This document shows, piece after piece, positions 18,174-28,965 of a stretch of DNA of 64,000 nucleotides (position 1 is its first letter; each line of letters opens with the position of its first letter). The stretch lies in assembly GCA_003868215.1 (NCBI GenBank), contig QWDQ01000001.1, positions 682,001 through 746,000 on the forward strand, written 5' to 3'. Source of the DNA: Pseudophaeomoniella oleicola (lineage: Eukaryota > Ascomycota > Eurotiomycetes > Phaeomoniellales > Phaeomoniellaceae). The notes beneath the pieces were generated by a model that was not told the DNA's origin, searched no databases, and saw only the letters and a list, made by a program, of their open reading frames with translations. A program made the position numbers and the translations under genes.

Positions 18174-20852
18174 ATGCTTTTCTCGCGCCCATCTCAAGGG
18201 CTGTGTCAAGTTTGTCGCAACGATGTCTTGAATCTCTTGCGTTACGGCTTTGCCGAGCAGTCTTCGCTGCTTCGGACTCGTCCTGAGAGGGCCCTACAGC
18301 TACAGGCGGCGCGACGGTCAATTCAACAACCTCGATATCTGCGCGGAATTCACAGTACTGCGCGCCGACAAATCACAGATTCTGACTCCGCCAAAAATGA
18401 CAGCGACCGCTATAATGCTACAGTACAAGGTTCAGAAAGACAAGACACTGGGAATGGGAATCGTGAGACGACGGACGAAACGAGTCATGCATGGAAAAAT
18501 GGACTAGGACTCGATGCTATCGTTAAGTCGGCGAGGGAAATACATGGCGAATTCCTGCCAGCAGGTACTTTGACAGAACAAGAACTTGCTCGATATGTCA
18601 GGTTGTATGGAGAGCCGGCGAAACCTTTCGAGCGTAAAGCTACTAGAGAAGAGCGCGCAGAAGATCCGCCGGAGAGCGGTCCCTCACAATATCGAGTCTT
18701 CCGTACCGATGACGGCTTGTTGGAAGCTGTCGAGTTTGACCCGCTGGACGATGATCCTGATCTTGAGCAAGACCCTGCGATGAGCGAATTGATCGATGAT
18801 ACCGACGATGGTCTCCAACCCGCACATATTGATGCCGATTCAATCAAAACTAGAGCTGAAGAAATAGCCAAAGAACTTGGGGGCCAAGTGTTCCAGGACG
18901 AGCATGGGAATATCGTCAACGAGATAGATGAAGACAGACAGCGTTTACATCCATTGACTGTTGAGGGCAAGTTCTCTCCCGAAAGCAAGACTATATTCCT
19001 CCCCAAGGAGACGTTTACGACCCCTGTCGCACAGCTCCTTTCCGATTTCTCAAATAAACATATCGATGAGGCGGCATTCAGACTATTTGGTGGTCCGGGT
19101 CTGCCCACTGGATTGTCCACCCCTGCTTCCAGAAACGCAGATGGGCAGGTTCCTATCGGTATCAACGTTCAACAACACAACATGAGTGAAATGGAAGCGA
19201 ACGCTTTTATTGCTGCATTGTGGCCTGGCGCTTACGCCTCTGTGCTCAGCGTTCTGGTCGAGGTGCGTAAGCGCTTAGGGACAGACTGGCTTCGTCAGTT
19301 GATGACCAAAGAGGGTGGCCCGCGAATACTGGATGCAGGCTCTGGAGGTGCTGCCATTCTTGCCTGGAGAGACATTGTTAGGGCAGAGTGGAAGGCTATG
19401 TATCCGGATGAGCCCATAGAGCAGGCACCGCTTGGGAAAGCCACGGTCCTTACGGGCGCGGATGCACTTCGTCATCGCTCTTCAGTTTTGCTGGAAAATA
19501 CAACGTTCGTCCCTCGTCTGCCAGACTATGTCCACGTTAGAGACTTTGAAACACTTGATGACGATCGGCCGCCGCCACAGCGAAAGCAATTTGATATTGT
19601 CTTGGCCCCACACTCCCTGTGGCATCTCAAAGAGGAATTCATGCGAAAAAATCACGTGCAAAATTTGTGGTCTCTCCTTAGTGGAGACGGTGGTGTACTC
19701 GTTGTCCTCGAGAAAGGTGTTCCCCGAGGATTTGAAGTTGTGGCGGCGGCTCGGGAGATGATCTTGAATCGTTTCATCTCTTCTCCCGGCTCCGAAACCT
19801 TTGAAGATACGACGGAATCTACCACCAGCACTGAAAGATTTGTCAAGAAAGGGAAAGGCATGATCATCGCACCATGCACGAACCACAACACCTGCCCAAT
19901 GTACACCATTCCAGGCGTATCTGCCGGAAGAAAGGATCTGTGCACCTTTGAACAGCGCTACATCCGTCCGCAATATCTCCAACGAATCTTGAAAGCCAAG
20001 CATCGAAATCACGAGGACCTACGTTTCAGCTATGTCGCCATCCAAAAGGGAGTCGATCAGCGGAAAGCAGCTGGCCTGACCCAAGGCACCACAGCTGTGA
20101 ATGAGGCATTTAGGGGCTATGAGAAGACAGTCAACGAAGAAGAGGTCGACATGCTCTCCCTTCCCCGTCTCATCTACCCGCCATTGAAACGTCGTGGTCA
20201 CGTCACAATGGATGTCTGTACACCTGAAGGTAAAATGGAGCGTTGGACAGTCCCCAAATCGTTCTCAAAACAAGCCCACCACGATGCGCGAAAATCTTCC
20301 TGGGGTGATCTTTGGGCACTGGGCGCAAAGACCAGGATCCCTCGACATGTCAGGATCGGCCGCAAAAAGCCACAGACGAAGGAAGAAAGACGCCAAGCAC
20401 GCAGGGAGGAGCGGGCAGCTCAAAAGGAAGAAGATCGCATGGACTCGGCGATGTATGAGAAGGTCATGGCCTCCAGGCAGACACTCGACAACGTGATTGA
20501 TAACAATGGTCTCGACATCGCTGACGAGCTAGAAGAGGCAGAGGACGACGAGGAAGTCAACGATGAGGTGTCCACCCTGGAAGAAGATCTCGAGGATGAT
20601 GCTGAAGAGGATGAAGTTGAAGAGGCCGACGATGAAGTACCCGAGCTCTACAGCGACTTTGCTGCTGAGAATTGGAAGCAATGGAACGCCGAGTACACGA
20701 ACCCCAATGATTCTATGAAGCTTCGGCAGACCAAGGGCGGGAAAGAAGCTAAATTAAGAACGAGGGCTGGTGCTAGCAAATTCGCGCCTGGGGGCCTGAG
20801 GATACGACGACCTACCGGGGCTGAAAAGGGTGGAAAGAGAGTTCGCGTATAA
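18174..20852 (+). CDS. RSM22: Mitochondrial small-ribosomal-subunit assembly protein Rsm22 (METTL17)
   Basis: A single exon encodes 892 aa from the ATG at 18174. The N-terminus (MLFSRPSQGLC.., Arg-rich, ending near RYLRGIHSTARR) is a mitochondrial presequence. The methyltransferase-like core has ILDAGSGGAAILAW at about residue 385, DIVLAPHSLWHL, and GGVLVVLEKGVPRGFE. Cysteines at about 568 and 574 (APCTNHNTCPM), 590 (RKDLCTFEQRY) and 682 (MDVCTPEGK) match the four-Cys Fe-S site described for METTL17/Rsm22. It helps assemble the mitoribosomal small subunit; methyltransferase activity is doubtful in the family. Fungal Rsm22 is usually shorter; the surplus is in the acidic N-terminal third and a Glu/Asp-rich C-terminal stretch before a basic tail (GLRIRRPTGAEKGGKR). 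Confidence 0.92.
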   Translation: MLFSRPSQGLCQVCRNDVLNLLRYGFAEQSSLLRTRPERALQLQAARRSIQQPRYLRGIHSTARRQITDSDSAKNDSDRYNATVQGSERQDTGNGNRETTDETSHAWKNGLGLDAIVKSAREIHGEFLPAGTLTEQELARYVRLYGEPAKPFERKATREERAEDPPESGPSQYRVFRTDDGLLEAVEFDPLDDDPDLEQDPAMSELIDDTDDGLQPAHIDADSIKTRAEEIAKELGGQVFQDEHGNIVNEIDEDRQRLHPLTVEGKFSPESKTIFLPKETFTTPVAQLLSDFSNKHIDEAAFRLFGGPGLPTGLSTPASRNADGQVPIGINVQQHNMSEMEANAFIAALWPGAYASVLSVLVEVRKRLGTDWLRQLMTKEGGPRILDAGSGGAAILAWRDIVRAEWKAMYPDEPIEQAPLGKATVLTGADALRHRSSVLLENTTFVPRLPDYVHVRDFETLDDDRPPPQRKQFDIVLAPHSLWHLKEEFMRKNHVQNLWSLLSGDGGVLVVLEKGVPRGFEVVAAAREMILNRFISSPGSETFEDTTESTTSTERFVKKGKGMIIAPCTNHNTCPMYTIPGVSAGRKDLCTFEQRYIRPQYLQRILKAKHRNHEDLRFSYVAIQKGVDQRKAAGLTQGTTAVNEAFRGYEKTVNEEEVDMLSLPRLIYPPLKRRGHVTMDVCTPEGKMERWTVPKSFSKQAHHDARKSSWGDLWALGAKTRIPRHVRIGRKKPQTKEERRQARREERAAQKEEDRMDSAMYEKVMASRQTLDNVIDNNGLDIADELEEAEDDEEVNDEVSTLEEDLEDDAEEDEVEEADDEVPELYSDFAAENWKQWNAEYTNPNDSMKLRQTKGGKEAKLRTRAGASKFAPGGLRIRRPTGAEKGGKRVRV

Positions 20853-22351
20853 GCGCGCAAGATGTTGTTTCTTTTTGAGAGAGTTGAGTCCCTATAGAAG
20901 CTCTCCTCCCTCCACCTTGTATAATCATGATCTTGTATGATATCGGAGCACATGATGTTGGTATATTATTATTATCTATCTGAAAAAGATATCCAATCAC
21001 TCAACTCAGCTCCATCCACCAAACAACACTTACTTTCAACCCATCAATCACACACATCTCTAAAAAAAATACAGAATATTTATTCCAAATCCTCCGAAAC
21101 ATAGCTTCATGGTCCAGGTCACGACGACCGACCAGCCAGGCCTGATAAAAAAGAAATAGTAAGGTTGTCCTACCTAACCTATGAATAGCTTTTCCTCCTC
21201 ATCCCGTCCTATATAGACACAAACTTCTATCATAAGAAACCGGCCACAAACACGGTCAGTCGATTGAAACCAAGGCTGACTGAGTCTTTTCTTTCGTTTC
21301 CACGGAAGACAAGTCATTCCGATCCCTATTCCATTCCATCAAATAAAAAACAAGGAATATCGAAACAAAGAACACAAGAAAAAAACATTGTCATAATTTA
21401 AGCGCTTCCCTTCTCTTATTTGAGATGGACAGTTAGGTACCTAGATACCTAGATACCCAGGGTAATAGTAATAGTTATGGTAATTACCTAATTAAGAAAG
21501 ACGACTTGTACTTGGCTTGTACTTACCTTACCTTGGCTTATCTAATTACAAGATTCATTCAAGTGAGCCCGTTTCTTCCAAGCACGAGACTACTACTTCT
21601 GTGTAACTAATATAAGAAATCTGGGGTCCGAACGGATGGATGGATGGATGGTTGGATGGATGTTTATTTATGTTTTGCCCTGCTGAGCCGCGAAAGGGGA
21701 AAAGAAAACAAGCGCCCGAGACAGAATAAGAAGAGACTCAGCCTACCTTTTTCTCGAAATACCTTTTTTAGTTTCCTCTTCATCTTTGCAGTTTAGTTTC
21801 ATCTCCTCATCTCACTTCACTGCCGCCTGAATCTGATCTGATCTGGTCTCTATCTCTAATCCCAACAATTAATTAGGATCAGATGATATAGGACTAGGGG
21901 GCGGGGGATCTCAGATTTGCTTTGTTCATGATGATAATCCTTGGGGGTGTTGCGCGTCTAAACTCAGCCCATCTTGGCCCTTTTTCCTCTCTCTCTCTCT
22001 GTGTACCAAAACGGGATACAGAAGGATTCAGGTTGCCTAAGTGGTTGGGTTGGTTGGTTGGTTGGTTGGCTGGACAGAGTAAGTAATCACAGTAATCATG
22101 TATAAAGGAAGATGTCTTCCCTCGTGTCAAGTTCGATTCTCTCATCAAGCAGCAAAGCATTCTTCTCGATTCAAACATTTTCTCCTCTCTTATCATCTCC
22201 TTTGTTGCATTTCCTTGATTTGTTAAAGGCACTCTCATTCGGACCTTTCTTCTCTCTGTCTTATCTCCTATTTCGATCTCGATTTGGAACACGTCATTTC
22301 GTTCGATTCTTCTCCTCCATTCAGTACGAGTTACCTCGAGCCTCATCCAAC
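20853..22351. other. 1.5-kb intergenic region with low-complexity DNA
   Basis: It holds TACCTA/AGGTAC-rich DNA at about 21431-21550, a GGAT-type tandem at about 21636-21662, a GGTT tandem at 22044-22072, and a long CT-rich leader before the cupin gene. An in-frame ATG at 22112 would lengthen the cupin by 80 low-complexity residues; I take it as leader. Confidence 0.5.
21431..21550. repeat. TACCTA/TAGGTA-rich block
   Basis: Dense degenerate repeats of TACCTA, its complement TAGGTA and TACCTTACCTTGG words. Similar blocks are at 12435-12480, 28440-28515 and 43262-43290, all intergenic. Confidence 0.45.
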
Positions 22352-23113
22352 ATGCAGAACTCAATCTCAGCATTCATCATCACCCTCCTCGCCGCATCCT
22401 CTACTCTTGTCTCGGTCTCCGCGACCCCTCTCCCTAAACGTGACACAACGAGCAACATGACATCCTCCTTCCCACCTCCAGGCCCAGCAATCCAACCGGC
22501 CGACCCCTCCCTCATCGCCGCCCTCGACACCGCCCCCAACACCGTCTCCCGCTTCCAACTCCTCCAAACCTCCTCCGTCCCGCTCATGTTCCCCTTCAAC
22601 TCCGGCCCGAACACCGGCAACGGCGGCAAAATCTCCGTCGCCTCCCGCGCCAATTTCCCCCCTTTGGTCAAAACCAACATCGCCGCCGCCGTCGGTTTTC
22701 TCGAACCCTGCGGCATGAACACGCTCCACACGCACCCCCGCGCCGCCGAATTCCTCACCGTCGTCCAGGGTACCGTGCAGACCGGCTTCATCCTCGAGAA
22801 CGGGTTGACCACGCAATTCAACACCACCCTGACCCAGTATCAAGGCACCGTCTTCCCGCAGGGCAGCCTGCATTTCCAATTCAACCCCGCATGCGAACCC
22901 GCCGTGTTTGTCGCGGGGCTCAATCACGAAGACCCCGGCGCCACGCAGATCGCGCAGTCGTTGCTCGAGGTCGAAGACGATGTGCTCGAGGCCACGTTCG
23001 GGTTTCAGGAACCGGTGCGCGCGGGGAGCGAGTTGGACAGGTTCCGGAAAAATGTACCTGCCAATGTTGCGAGGGGGATTGAGGCTTGTCTTGCTACTTG
23101 TCCTCAGGCTTAA
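22352..23113 (+). CDS. Secreted cupin (germin/spherulin-like) protein
   Basis: A single exon encodes 253 aa from the ATG at 22352. It has a clear signal peptide (MQNSISAFIITLLAASSTLV) followed by a Kex2-like Lys-Arg at residues 29-30. The cupin metal motif is intact: G-MNTLH-T-H-PRAAE with His126, His128 and Glu133, followed by the conserved Gly140, plus a second half with GTVFPQGSLHFQFN. Germin-like fungal proteins are extracellular, bind Mn or Fe, and some act as oxalate oxidase or superoxide dismutase; activity here is unknown. Third codon positions are strongly C-rich, unlike neighbours, suggesting high expression. The leader is long and CT-rich. Confidence 0.87.
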   Translation: MQNSISAFIITLLAASSTLVSVSATPLPKRDTTSNMTSSFPPPGPAIQPADPSLIAALDTAPNTVSRFQLLQTSSVPLMFPFNSGPNTGNGGKISVASRANFPPLVKTNIAAAVGFLEPCGMNTLHTHPRAAEFLTVVQGTVQTGFILENGLTTQFNTTLTQYQGTVFPQGSLHFQFNPACEPAVFVAGLNHEDPGATQIAQSLLEVEDDVLEATFGFQEPVRAGSELDRFRKNVPANVARGIEACLATCPQA

Positions 23114-23591
23114 ACGAGCTTTGTTTGATTTTTTTTAAACTTTTGTCTTCAAAATCGAGTATATAGATAAGACATGGGAATATGGGGAGGGTCTGGGTGG
23201 TCTTTTTCTTCTGCTTTTTTTTTTGTTTGGGTTTTGGTTTCATCCTTTTTGCTTTGTACCTAAATATCCCCTTTTTTTTCCCCTTCCTTTTTAGCGTTCA
23301 AGTATTGATCTGTTTTCAAAACTTTTCTTTGTATATAGCATAGCATAGCATAGCATAGCATACCGTCTCCAACCCTTTTCTGTCTCTCACTCTCTCTCTC
23401 TCTGTCTCTCTTTCTTTCTTTTCATCCCTTCATATATATATCTAGATATTTTCATACATGATTCACTTAAGTGTTCTTACTGTTTCGTCGTCGGGCACTT
23501 GCTTCTGTTAACCTAGATGCAAGTGATACGAGACCGATCTTTGCAACAGTACAGTGCCTGCTAGCTGGCTGGCTCCTTTCATTGATTCATT
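23114..23591. other. Intergenic with TAGCA and CT microsatellites
   Basis: This lies between the convergent cupin and esterase genes. A (TAGCA)n tandem of about six units covers about 23333-23362 and is followed by TCTC/TTTC runs to 23425. Transcript 3' ends are T-rich. No gene is seen. Confidence 0.55.
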
Positions 23592-24431
23592 TCATTCCAC
23601 CCTTATATACCTCCCCAACTCCGACCCAGACTGCTGCAACGCCTCAACAAAAGCTCGCGCCACGATCCCCGCACCCACCGGACTCGTATGCGTATGATCG
23701 ATTGGGAACAGCGCATCAACAGCCGACGCCGTCATGTGCGCGTATGTGCTCGCAACGCACAGACCGTGGTCGACAAAGTCGGCAGATGCAGTCGCAGCGG
23801 CGTCTCGAGCGTAGGTGTAGTAATAATTTTCGGACCAGGAGAATGTTCCGGTTTCCCAGGGGTTGGATGGGGTCATGGTCGAGATGAGGACGTGGGCTCC
23901 CCTTGAGTGGAAGAGAGTTGTCGCGTTTACTTCGTAGGCGTGATATGTCAGTACGGTTTCGGTGGTGCCGTTGTAGACGGTTGGGCAGGTACTAGCGTAA
24001 TAGTAGCCTGCCGCTCCGGCTGCCGGGGGACAGTCTTGACGTCCGTTGTCTGGGTCCGTAAAGGTCAGGCCGCCGTCGTTGTGGCCGAATTCCATGACGA
24101 CCCAGTCGCCGCGCGTTAGGTTGGCGGCGATGGCAGCGAAGCGTCCTTCTCGGGTGTATGATCGAGCTGAGCGCCCGGCCGTTGCGTGGTTGATGACGGG
24201 GATCGTCAGGAGTGGGTGAAGATACTCCCCCCAGCCTTCATGACACGGGAGATGTTAGTTCTAAAATTTCTCTTGATTGGGTGGTTGGGTGAGAACTAAT
24301 TACGCACCCTTGGTCCCCGGAACAGTTGGTCCACCACCCCCAATAGCCATGGTCGAGTCACCTGCTAGATACAATGTCTGCGAAAGCACCATCATGGCAG
24401 CCGCTAGAACGAGTGCCAACGCTCTCTGCAT
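23592..24431 (-). CDS. Secreted SGNH esterase (rhamnogalacturonan acetylesterase-like, CE12)
   Basis: Exons 24431-24308 and 24235-23592 give 255 aa; the intron (gtgcgt..atgaag) splits a Gly codon and yields GTKGWGEYLHPLL. It starts with a signal peptide (MQRALALVLAAAMMVLS). SGNH blocks: YLAGDSTMA with catalytic Ser26, Gly in NHATAGRSARSY, VMEFGHND with Asn94, and PIDHTHTSP with Asp221 and His224. This arrangement and length match CE12 rhamnogalacturonan acetylesterases, which remove acetyl groups from pectin hairy regions outside the cell. Wall-degrading function fits a plant-associated or saprotrophic fungus. Confidence 0.88.
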
Positions 24432-25128
24432 ATTTCCAAAACTCTTTGGTTGAGGGACGAAAGGCCGGTTCCAGGTCGAGGTGAATACAGATGACAAGAG
24501 ATTGAAACGTGAGAAACAAGGAGAGAGAGTAAATCCGACGAAGGCAGGGCGACGGCGTCCACTTGCACATCGGAGAAGGTTACCATTGAAGAAGGGTATC
24601 ATACCTTCTACACGTACGGCAATATGTGTTGCGTGATTGGATGCGCAAGATCCCAACCCAGCTAGAGATCGTAGTGTTCATGTCTAAGTGATGCCGTCAG
24701 GTGTTGTAGGAGTTTTTCGCCCGCATCTCCTGTCAATTTATAAGCGAGAAGATAGAGTCTACAGCAAGCGGCAATTGAAGAATACAGATAAGACAGAGAA
24801 TTGAAATGAGGGGAGAAAGTAGACAAGCTTCAGATGAGGTACTGATGTAGTAGGGTGTGATCCGGGGAAGTAGTTGACAAATCTCCACAAATCGGAAGAG
24901 AGATATCGTACATCTTATTTTGGGCCATCAGACGCTTAGTGTATGTTAGGTTAAGGATATCAAGTATACAGGAGCACAGCCATCCCAACGCCCGCGATGC
25001 TTTCATGGCTTTTCCTCGTGCCTTCATGACAGGACCCATTAACAATTGATGATCAGAGTGCCTTCGCATACCCGGCGGCTTGCTCTCAAGACGACCAGCC
25101 AAAAGGCGGATGGACGCACCTGAGAGGT
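24432..25128. other. Intergenic
   Basis: About 700 bp, the promoter of the leftward esterase and the 3' flank of PFF1. The open frames here are short and lack signatures. Confidence 0.45.
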
Positions 25129-28100
25129 TTACAAGCTGAAGTTCTTGCTTGCTTCAACCAGCCCATCCGCTACTTTTGTGACTGCTGTCCAGTCTGGAGC
25201 AAAATGACGAACTTCGTCCAATGCTGGTATAAGCCCAACCTGATTATCATCTGACCACAAACAGACTACTTTTCCTTGCATTCTAGCCTCCCTGTTTCGG
25301 ATTTCATCATCTGAGCTACTCCGCTCGGTAGAGGTGGAGCCTTCTTCGTTCTCCCATTCTACATCGACACCCCAGATTCTGTCCCAGCTCCTTGACCATA
25401 GCCTGATTTCTTTACTTCCCCCCTCAGGAACAAAGGGGAATCGTTTGTCAGGGTTGCTGCCATGGACATTGAACTTGGAAATTGGCTTATCAAACAAAAG
25501 CTTACAAGCCCTCGTATTGTTTCCACCAACAAAGAATCTGGCCGAGTTTGGGTTAGATGGTGACACTGGGGATGGAGATGTGGCATTGTAATTTAGCCAT
25601 GATTGATAGCTTCTTTCTGAGACAACACCAGAAGTGGTCATCATGGATGACGGAACGACGTTTGGGGGAATGCCAGACCAAGAGCATCTCTGAAGCGATT
25701 CGCGGCCGGGGACGGCTGCACAGGATATCTCTTTCCCTGTTGCAGACGGCAGATTAGAGATAGCGCGGTGTAAATATGGCTGTGGGCCTTGCAACGTAGC
25801 ATTGTTCAGACCGCTGTCGATATCAACAACCTGTTGGAAGGACAATTTCAGCCGATTGTTTGTGGAGAAAGGGAATGCAATCAGGTTGTAGACCAAAGTT
25901 CCTATCAGCACCAGCAGGATGAAATGAGGCACAGGCCACGTAACTCGATGTAGAACCGGTAAAAGTGGTATCAGAGTCAGAATAGTGAATACCGCTGGCA
26001 TCATATAGGCCAAAAGGATCGACGAACCATCAGGACCGGTCTGATGAGTGGCCGACACGAGTAAAAATCCAGATTGCATGCTGAAGATTATAGCAATAGG
26101 AGCAAGAATAATCAATTGAAGAAGCCATGTCCACCGGGGAAGCGATGAAGACCATTCCTGTTCATCAACGGAGACAGTATCAGATTTTTCTGGTATTTCT
26201 GCAGCCGGGTCCGGGCTTTCTGCTTCGTCTTCGTTGCGAGTGTAGTTAGCAAAGGTCGTCCGACGCCCTTCACCACGCAAAAGACTCGTTGACTCGTCCG
26301 CATCCTCCTCATCGGCCCCTTCGCGACCCGGGCTTGAAGCTCGCTCACCGTTATCACCTCCGAGGATCTGACTAGCCGCTGCGCTATCGTAGCCTCCAAT
26401 CTTTGAGCGACAGTATTTCGATTTCCGGGGTAGTGAAAATAGCTCAAGATGAGACAACCAGGTAACCAAGAACAAAGCCGCGAAATAGAAAATGAGGAAG
26501 TAGCCACTTCCTAGCTTCCACTGTGTTTCCAAGACAGTGTCCACGACAAGCACAGCCCAGAAGAACATTAGCAACCATATGTAGCCATAGACGCGGGTTA
26601 AAGCACTTGGGCGCGTGAAGTATGCCGCACAACACAAGAACCAGGCAACGAATATCCACGACGAGAACATCATGGCCCACACGGACCATTGGCTGCTATG
26701 GATGATGAAGGGATTCTGCTTAGTGATCAGGAATGCCAAAGCCACCGGCACAGCGCAAGAAGCGACGAAGATGATTGGCCACCGGAAGAATCCTCTCCAT
26801 CCGTACAGTTTGATTTCGTCATCCCCATCAATGCCATGATACAGACGCGAACCAGAGAATAAATAGAACTTGTCAAATTTGTACAGGATCGCGGAGGTCA
26901 CCATGAGAAGTACCGGCGCAACGACAAGGAGCGTTACTGAGAGTGCGAAGAAGGTATGAAGGTGGAACACGGCAAATGCATGCCCAAACAGATCGAACCA
27001 GACGCCCATGGACCCTTTGCCGGAATCGACCTTTCCTTTCGAGTACGGGTTCCCATCAAACTTGTCGCTAGTGTCCGATGTGAGATATTTGGTCGTAGCA
27101 ATAGCCGCTGCGAGCATGTGCCAGAGAGAATCTTTACTAGTATGCCTTGAATCGTCCTCGTCTGTGTGGTATCGTGCACGAGGCTCCATGAATGCTACAT
27201 CGAGCCCGCGCATCCCTAATTCTCCGTTGAAGATGACATAGTCAGTCTGGCTTTTGATAGCGCCCATCTTGAATCCGTCGCTACTTATGACAGACGAGAA
27301 TGGCTTCGGAGATTTTTCATAGGCCCGTGCAACTTCTGCATCTGTTGCACGGAACATGTGCGCTCGACCGCCGGCTCCAGCTCCCTCCAGATTCAAGAAA
27401 GTATGAGGGAATTTCGACAAAGGATGCACTCCAAAGGCCCTTGCGCCATTCAGGAAATCCTCCTCTCCGTTATTCAACAACGCTACAAGTCCGTGGCGGG
27501 GTTGCTGTCCAGGTGTTGAGTAATACTTAATGAGCTGAAGCACAGTTATGACACCCACGCCATTATCAGTTGCCCCAAAGCCAGTAGAGACGCTATCATA
27601 ATGGGCGTTGACGAGAACACCTCCCTTGCCGGTCGGAGAACCTTTATACTCTTCCCACCAGTTTCGCTCGTCATCTTCACTGCCACGGATATAGACAACG
27701 ATGTTCGTGCTCTCGAAGTATACGCTTATGCCTTCTCCAGCCCCAAATTGACTTGCAGCAGAAGATGTGACGTTTGAGACGACATCGTCGAACACATACA
27801 CCTCTTGAGTATCTGTCGCAGCGCTCTGTAGGTTTCTTCTCTTAAGCTCTGGCCCGTTAGGATATTCTATGTTGGCTCCATTTGTTTCGAGGATCTGATC
27901 GATCCTAGAAAGCAAGAACTCTCGAACCTCGTCATTGTTGTGGCTGTTATAGGGGTGATAGAAAGTAGTCAGTGATTGCAAGTCCCTCCATGCTTCTGTA
28001 AGATCGATCCCGTTTACAGGTGTTGACGAATTAGGGGCCGAGGGTACATGCGTGTGGACAACTATGAGTGCAGCAAGAAGCGCAGTATATATGAGAGTGG

Positions 28101-28155
28101 TGAATACAGTGACTGGGCCTGGAGTGAAAGCAAGAGGATTGTGCAATTTGACCAT
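25129..28155 (-). CDS. PFF1: Vacuolar membrane zinc aminopeptidase, M28 family
   Basis: A single exon encodes 1008 aa, close to yeast Pff1 (976). An N-terminal membrane helix (about residues 14-36) is followed by a lumenal M28 peptidase domain. Zinc ligands and catalytic acids are visible in GVLVNAHYDSVSTGFGATDNG (His and bridging Asp), NNGEEDFLNGARAF (Glu-Glu) and ARYHTDEDDSRH. About nine further membrane helices occupy the middle, interrupted by an acidic loop (about residues 600-680), and end in a lumenal C-terminal domain. The family is a single-copy vacuolar membrane metallopeptidase of poorly known substrate. It is divergent from the S33 gene at 28966. Confidence 0.93.
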   Translation of the reverse strand: MVKLHNPLAFTPGPVTVFTTLIYTALLAALIVVHTHVPSAPNSSTPVNGIDLTEAWRDLQSLTTFYHPYNSHNNDEVREFLLSRIDQILETNGANIEYPNGPELKRRNLQSAATDTQEVYVFDDVVSNVTSSAASQFGAGEGISVYFESTNIVVYIRGSEDDERNWWEEYKGSPTGKGGVLVNAHYDSVSTGFGATDNGVGVITVLQLIKYYSTPGQQPRHGLVALLNNGEEDFLNGARAFGVHPLSKFPHTFLNLEGAGAGGRAHMFRATDAEVARAYEKSPKPFSSVISSDGFKMGAIKSQTDYVIFNGELGMRGLDVAFMEPRARYHTDEDDSRHTSKDSLWHMLAAAIATTKYLTSDTSDKFDGNPYSKGKVDSGKGSMGVWFDLFGHAFAVFHLHTFFALSVTLLVVAPVLLMVTSAILYKFDKFYLFSGSRLYHGIDGDDEIKLYGWRGFFRWPIIFVASCAVPVALAFLITKQNPFIIHSSQWSVWAMMFSSWIFVAWFLCCAAYFTRPSALTRVYGYIWLLMFFWAVLVVDTVLETQWKLGSGYFLIFYFAALFLVTWLSHLELFSLPRKSKYCRSKIGGYDSAAASQILGGDNGERASSPGREGADEEDADESTSLLRGEGRRTTFANYTRNEDEAESPDPAAEIPEKSDTVSVDEQEWSSSLPRWTWLLQLIILAPIAIIFSMQSGFLLVSATHQTGPDGSSILLAYMMPAVFTILTLIPLLPVLHRVTWPVPHFILLVLIGTLVYNLIAFPFSTNNRLKLSFQQVVDIDSGLNNATLQGPQPYLHRAISNLPSATGKEISCAAVPGRESLQRCSWSGIPPNVVPSSMMTTSGVVSERSYQSWLNYNATSPSPVSPSNPNSARFFVGGNNTRACKLLFDKPISKFNVHGSNPDKRFPFVPEGGSKEIRLWSRSWDRIWGVDVEWENEEGSTSTERSSSDDEIRNREARMQGKVVCLWSDDNQVGLIPALDEVRHFAPDWTAVTKVADGLVEASKNFSL

Positions 28156-28421
28156 GATTAGCGAGTCCGAGAATCAGAATGCGCAGGCGCAGAGTAGTTG
28201 CTGATGTTGACGCGCCAAATCTAGGGCCCCGAGGTCCCAGCTGATATGTTATCAGGACGACATAGTACACGCGAAAGCACACTCCGCCCGTCTTCTAGGA
28301 GTGTGAAAGCAGTCGAGATTGATCCAGTTGGAAATCTGACTGTTGGAGGTAATTAGAATGTAATTACACAGGGCAACGGATTGACCTCTCCGGAGATTTG
28401 TCGTCATGCGGGGAAGCTTAC

Positions 28422-28435
28422 GTACTACGTAGTAC
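28422..28435. promoter_or_regulatory. 14-bp palindrome GTACTACGTAGTAC
   Basis: A perfect inverted repeat with the same 12-bp core as 3714-3725. It lies about 270 bp upstream of PFF1. Confidence 0.4.
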
Positions 28436-28439
28436 AGCA

Positions 28440-28515
28440 AGTAAAGTACCTAATTACCTACCTTACCTAATTAGGTACCTTAGCTTTGTAGCTTTATCAA
28501 ATTAATTACCTACAT
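28440..28515. repeat. TACCTA/TAGGTA-rich block
   Basis: Repeated TACCTAATTACCTACCTTACC-like words, partly self-complementary with TTAGGTACC. Same type as 21431-21550. Confidence 0.45.
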
Positions 28516-28965
28516 CCTACACCTACAGTATGCTATAGTCAGCGTTGTATTATGGTATCTGAGGAACTCGATCTTCTCATCTCACACACTCAGGTAATTA
28601 GATCCAGGGTAAAATTCAGTGACTACCACATAGCCTACGGTCACCAGCTTTGCCAGCTCCCGTAACAGCCGTTTCCCAGATTGTACTCTCGATCGTCTTA
28701 GTCAATAGATGACGTCTCACCGAGTCAAATGCTGGATCTAATCGTGTTGCTGACGCTGTCTTCGCATCAGAGTCTGAACCGTAATTCGTCCTAGTCGTAT
28801 GGCGGGCTACTGGAGCATAGGTATTGAAGTCGTTTGCATTACTGCTATGGATCCAAGCACGTCTGACACCTAAGGCACATACGTATGATCCACGTATGGA
28901 TTTCTTCTTACTTTGCTAGAACCTATTCTATCTGTTGACTCGAGTCTGTGATTATCGTGAGCACA

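Larger units (their letters stand above)
28156..28965. other. Divergent promoter region, PFF1 / S33 peptidase
   Basis: 810 bp between start codons. It contains GTACTACGTAGTAC (28422-28435) and, immediately after it, a TACCTA-rich block to about 28515. No coding region is seen. Confidence 0.5.

Noticed and set aside
22321-22927. Leftward open frames opposite the cupin gene
   Set aside because: Gly/Glu-rich shadow of the C-biased cupin codons.
23333-23362. TAGCA tandem considered as a CRISPR-like or regulatory array
   Set aside because: Pure short-unit microsatellite without spacers.
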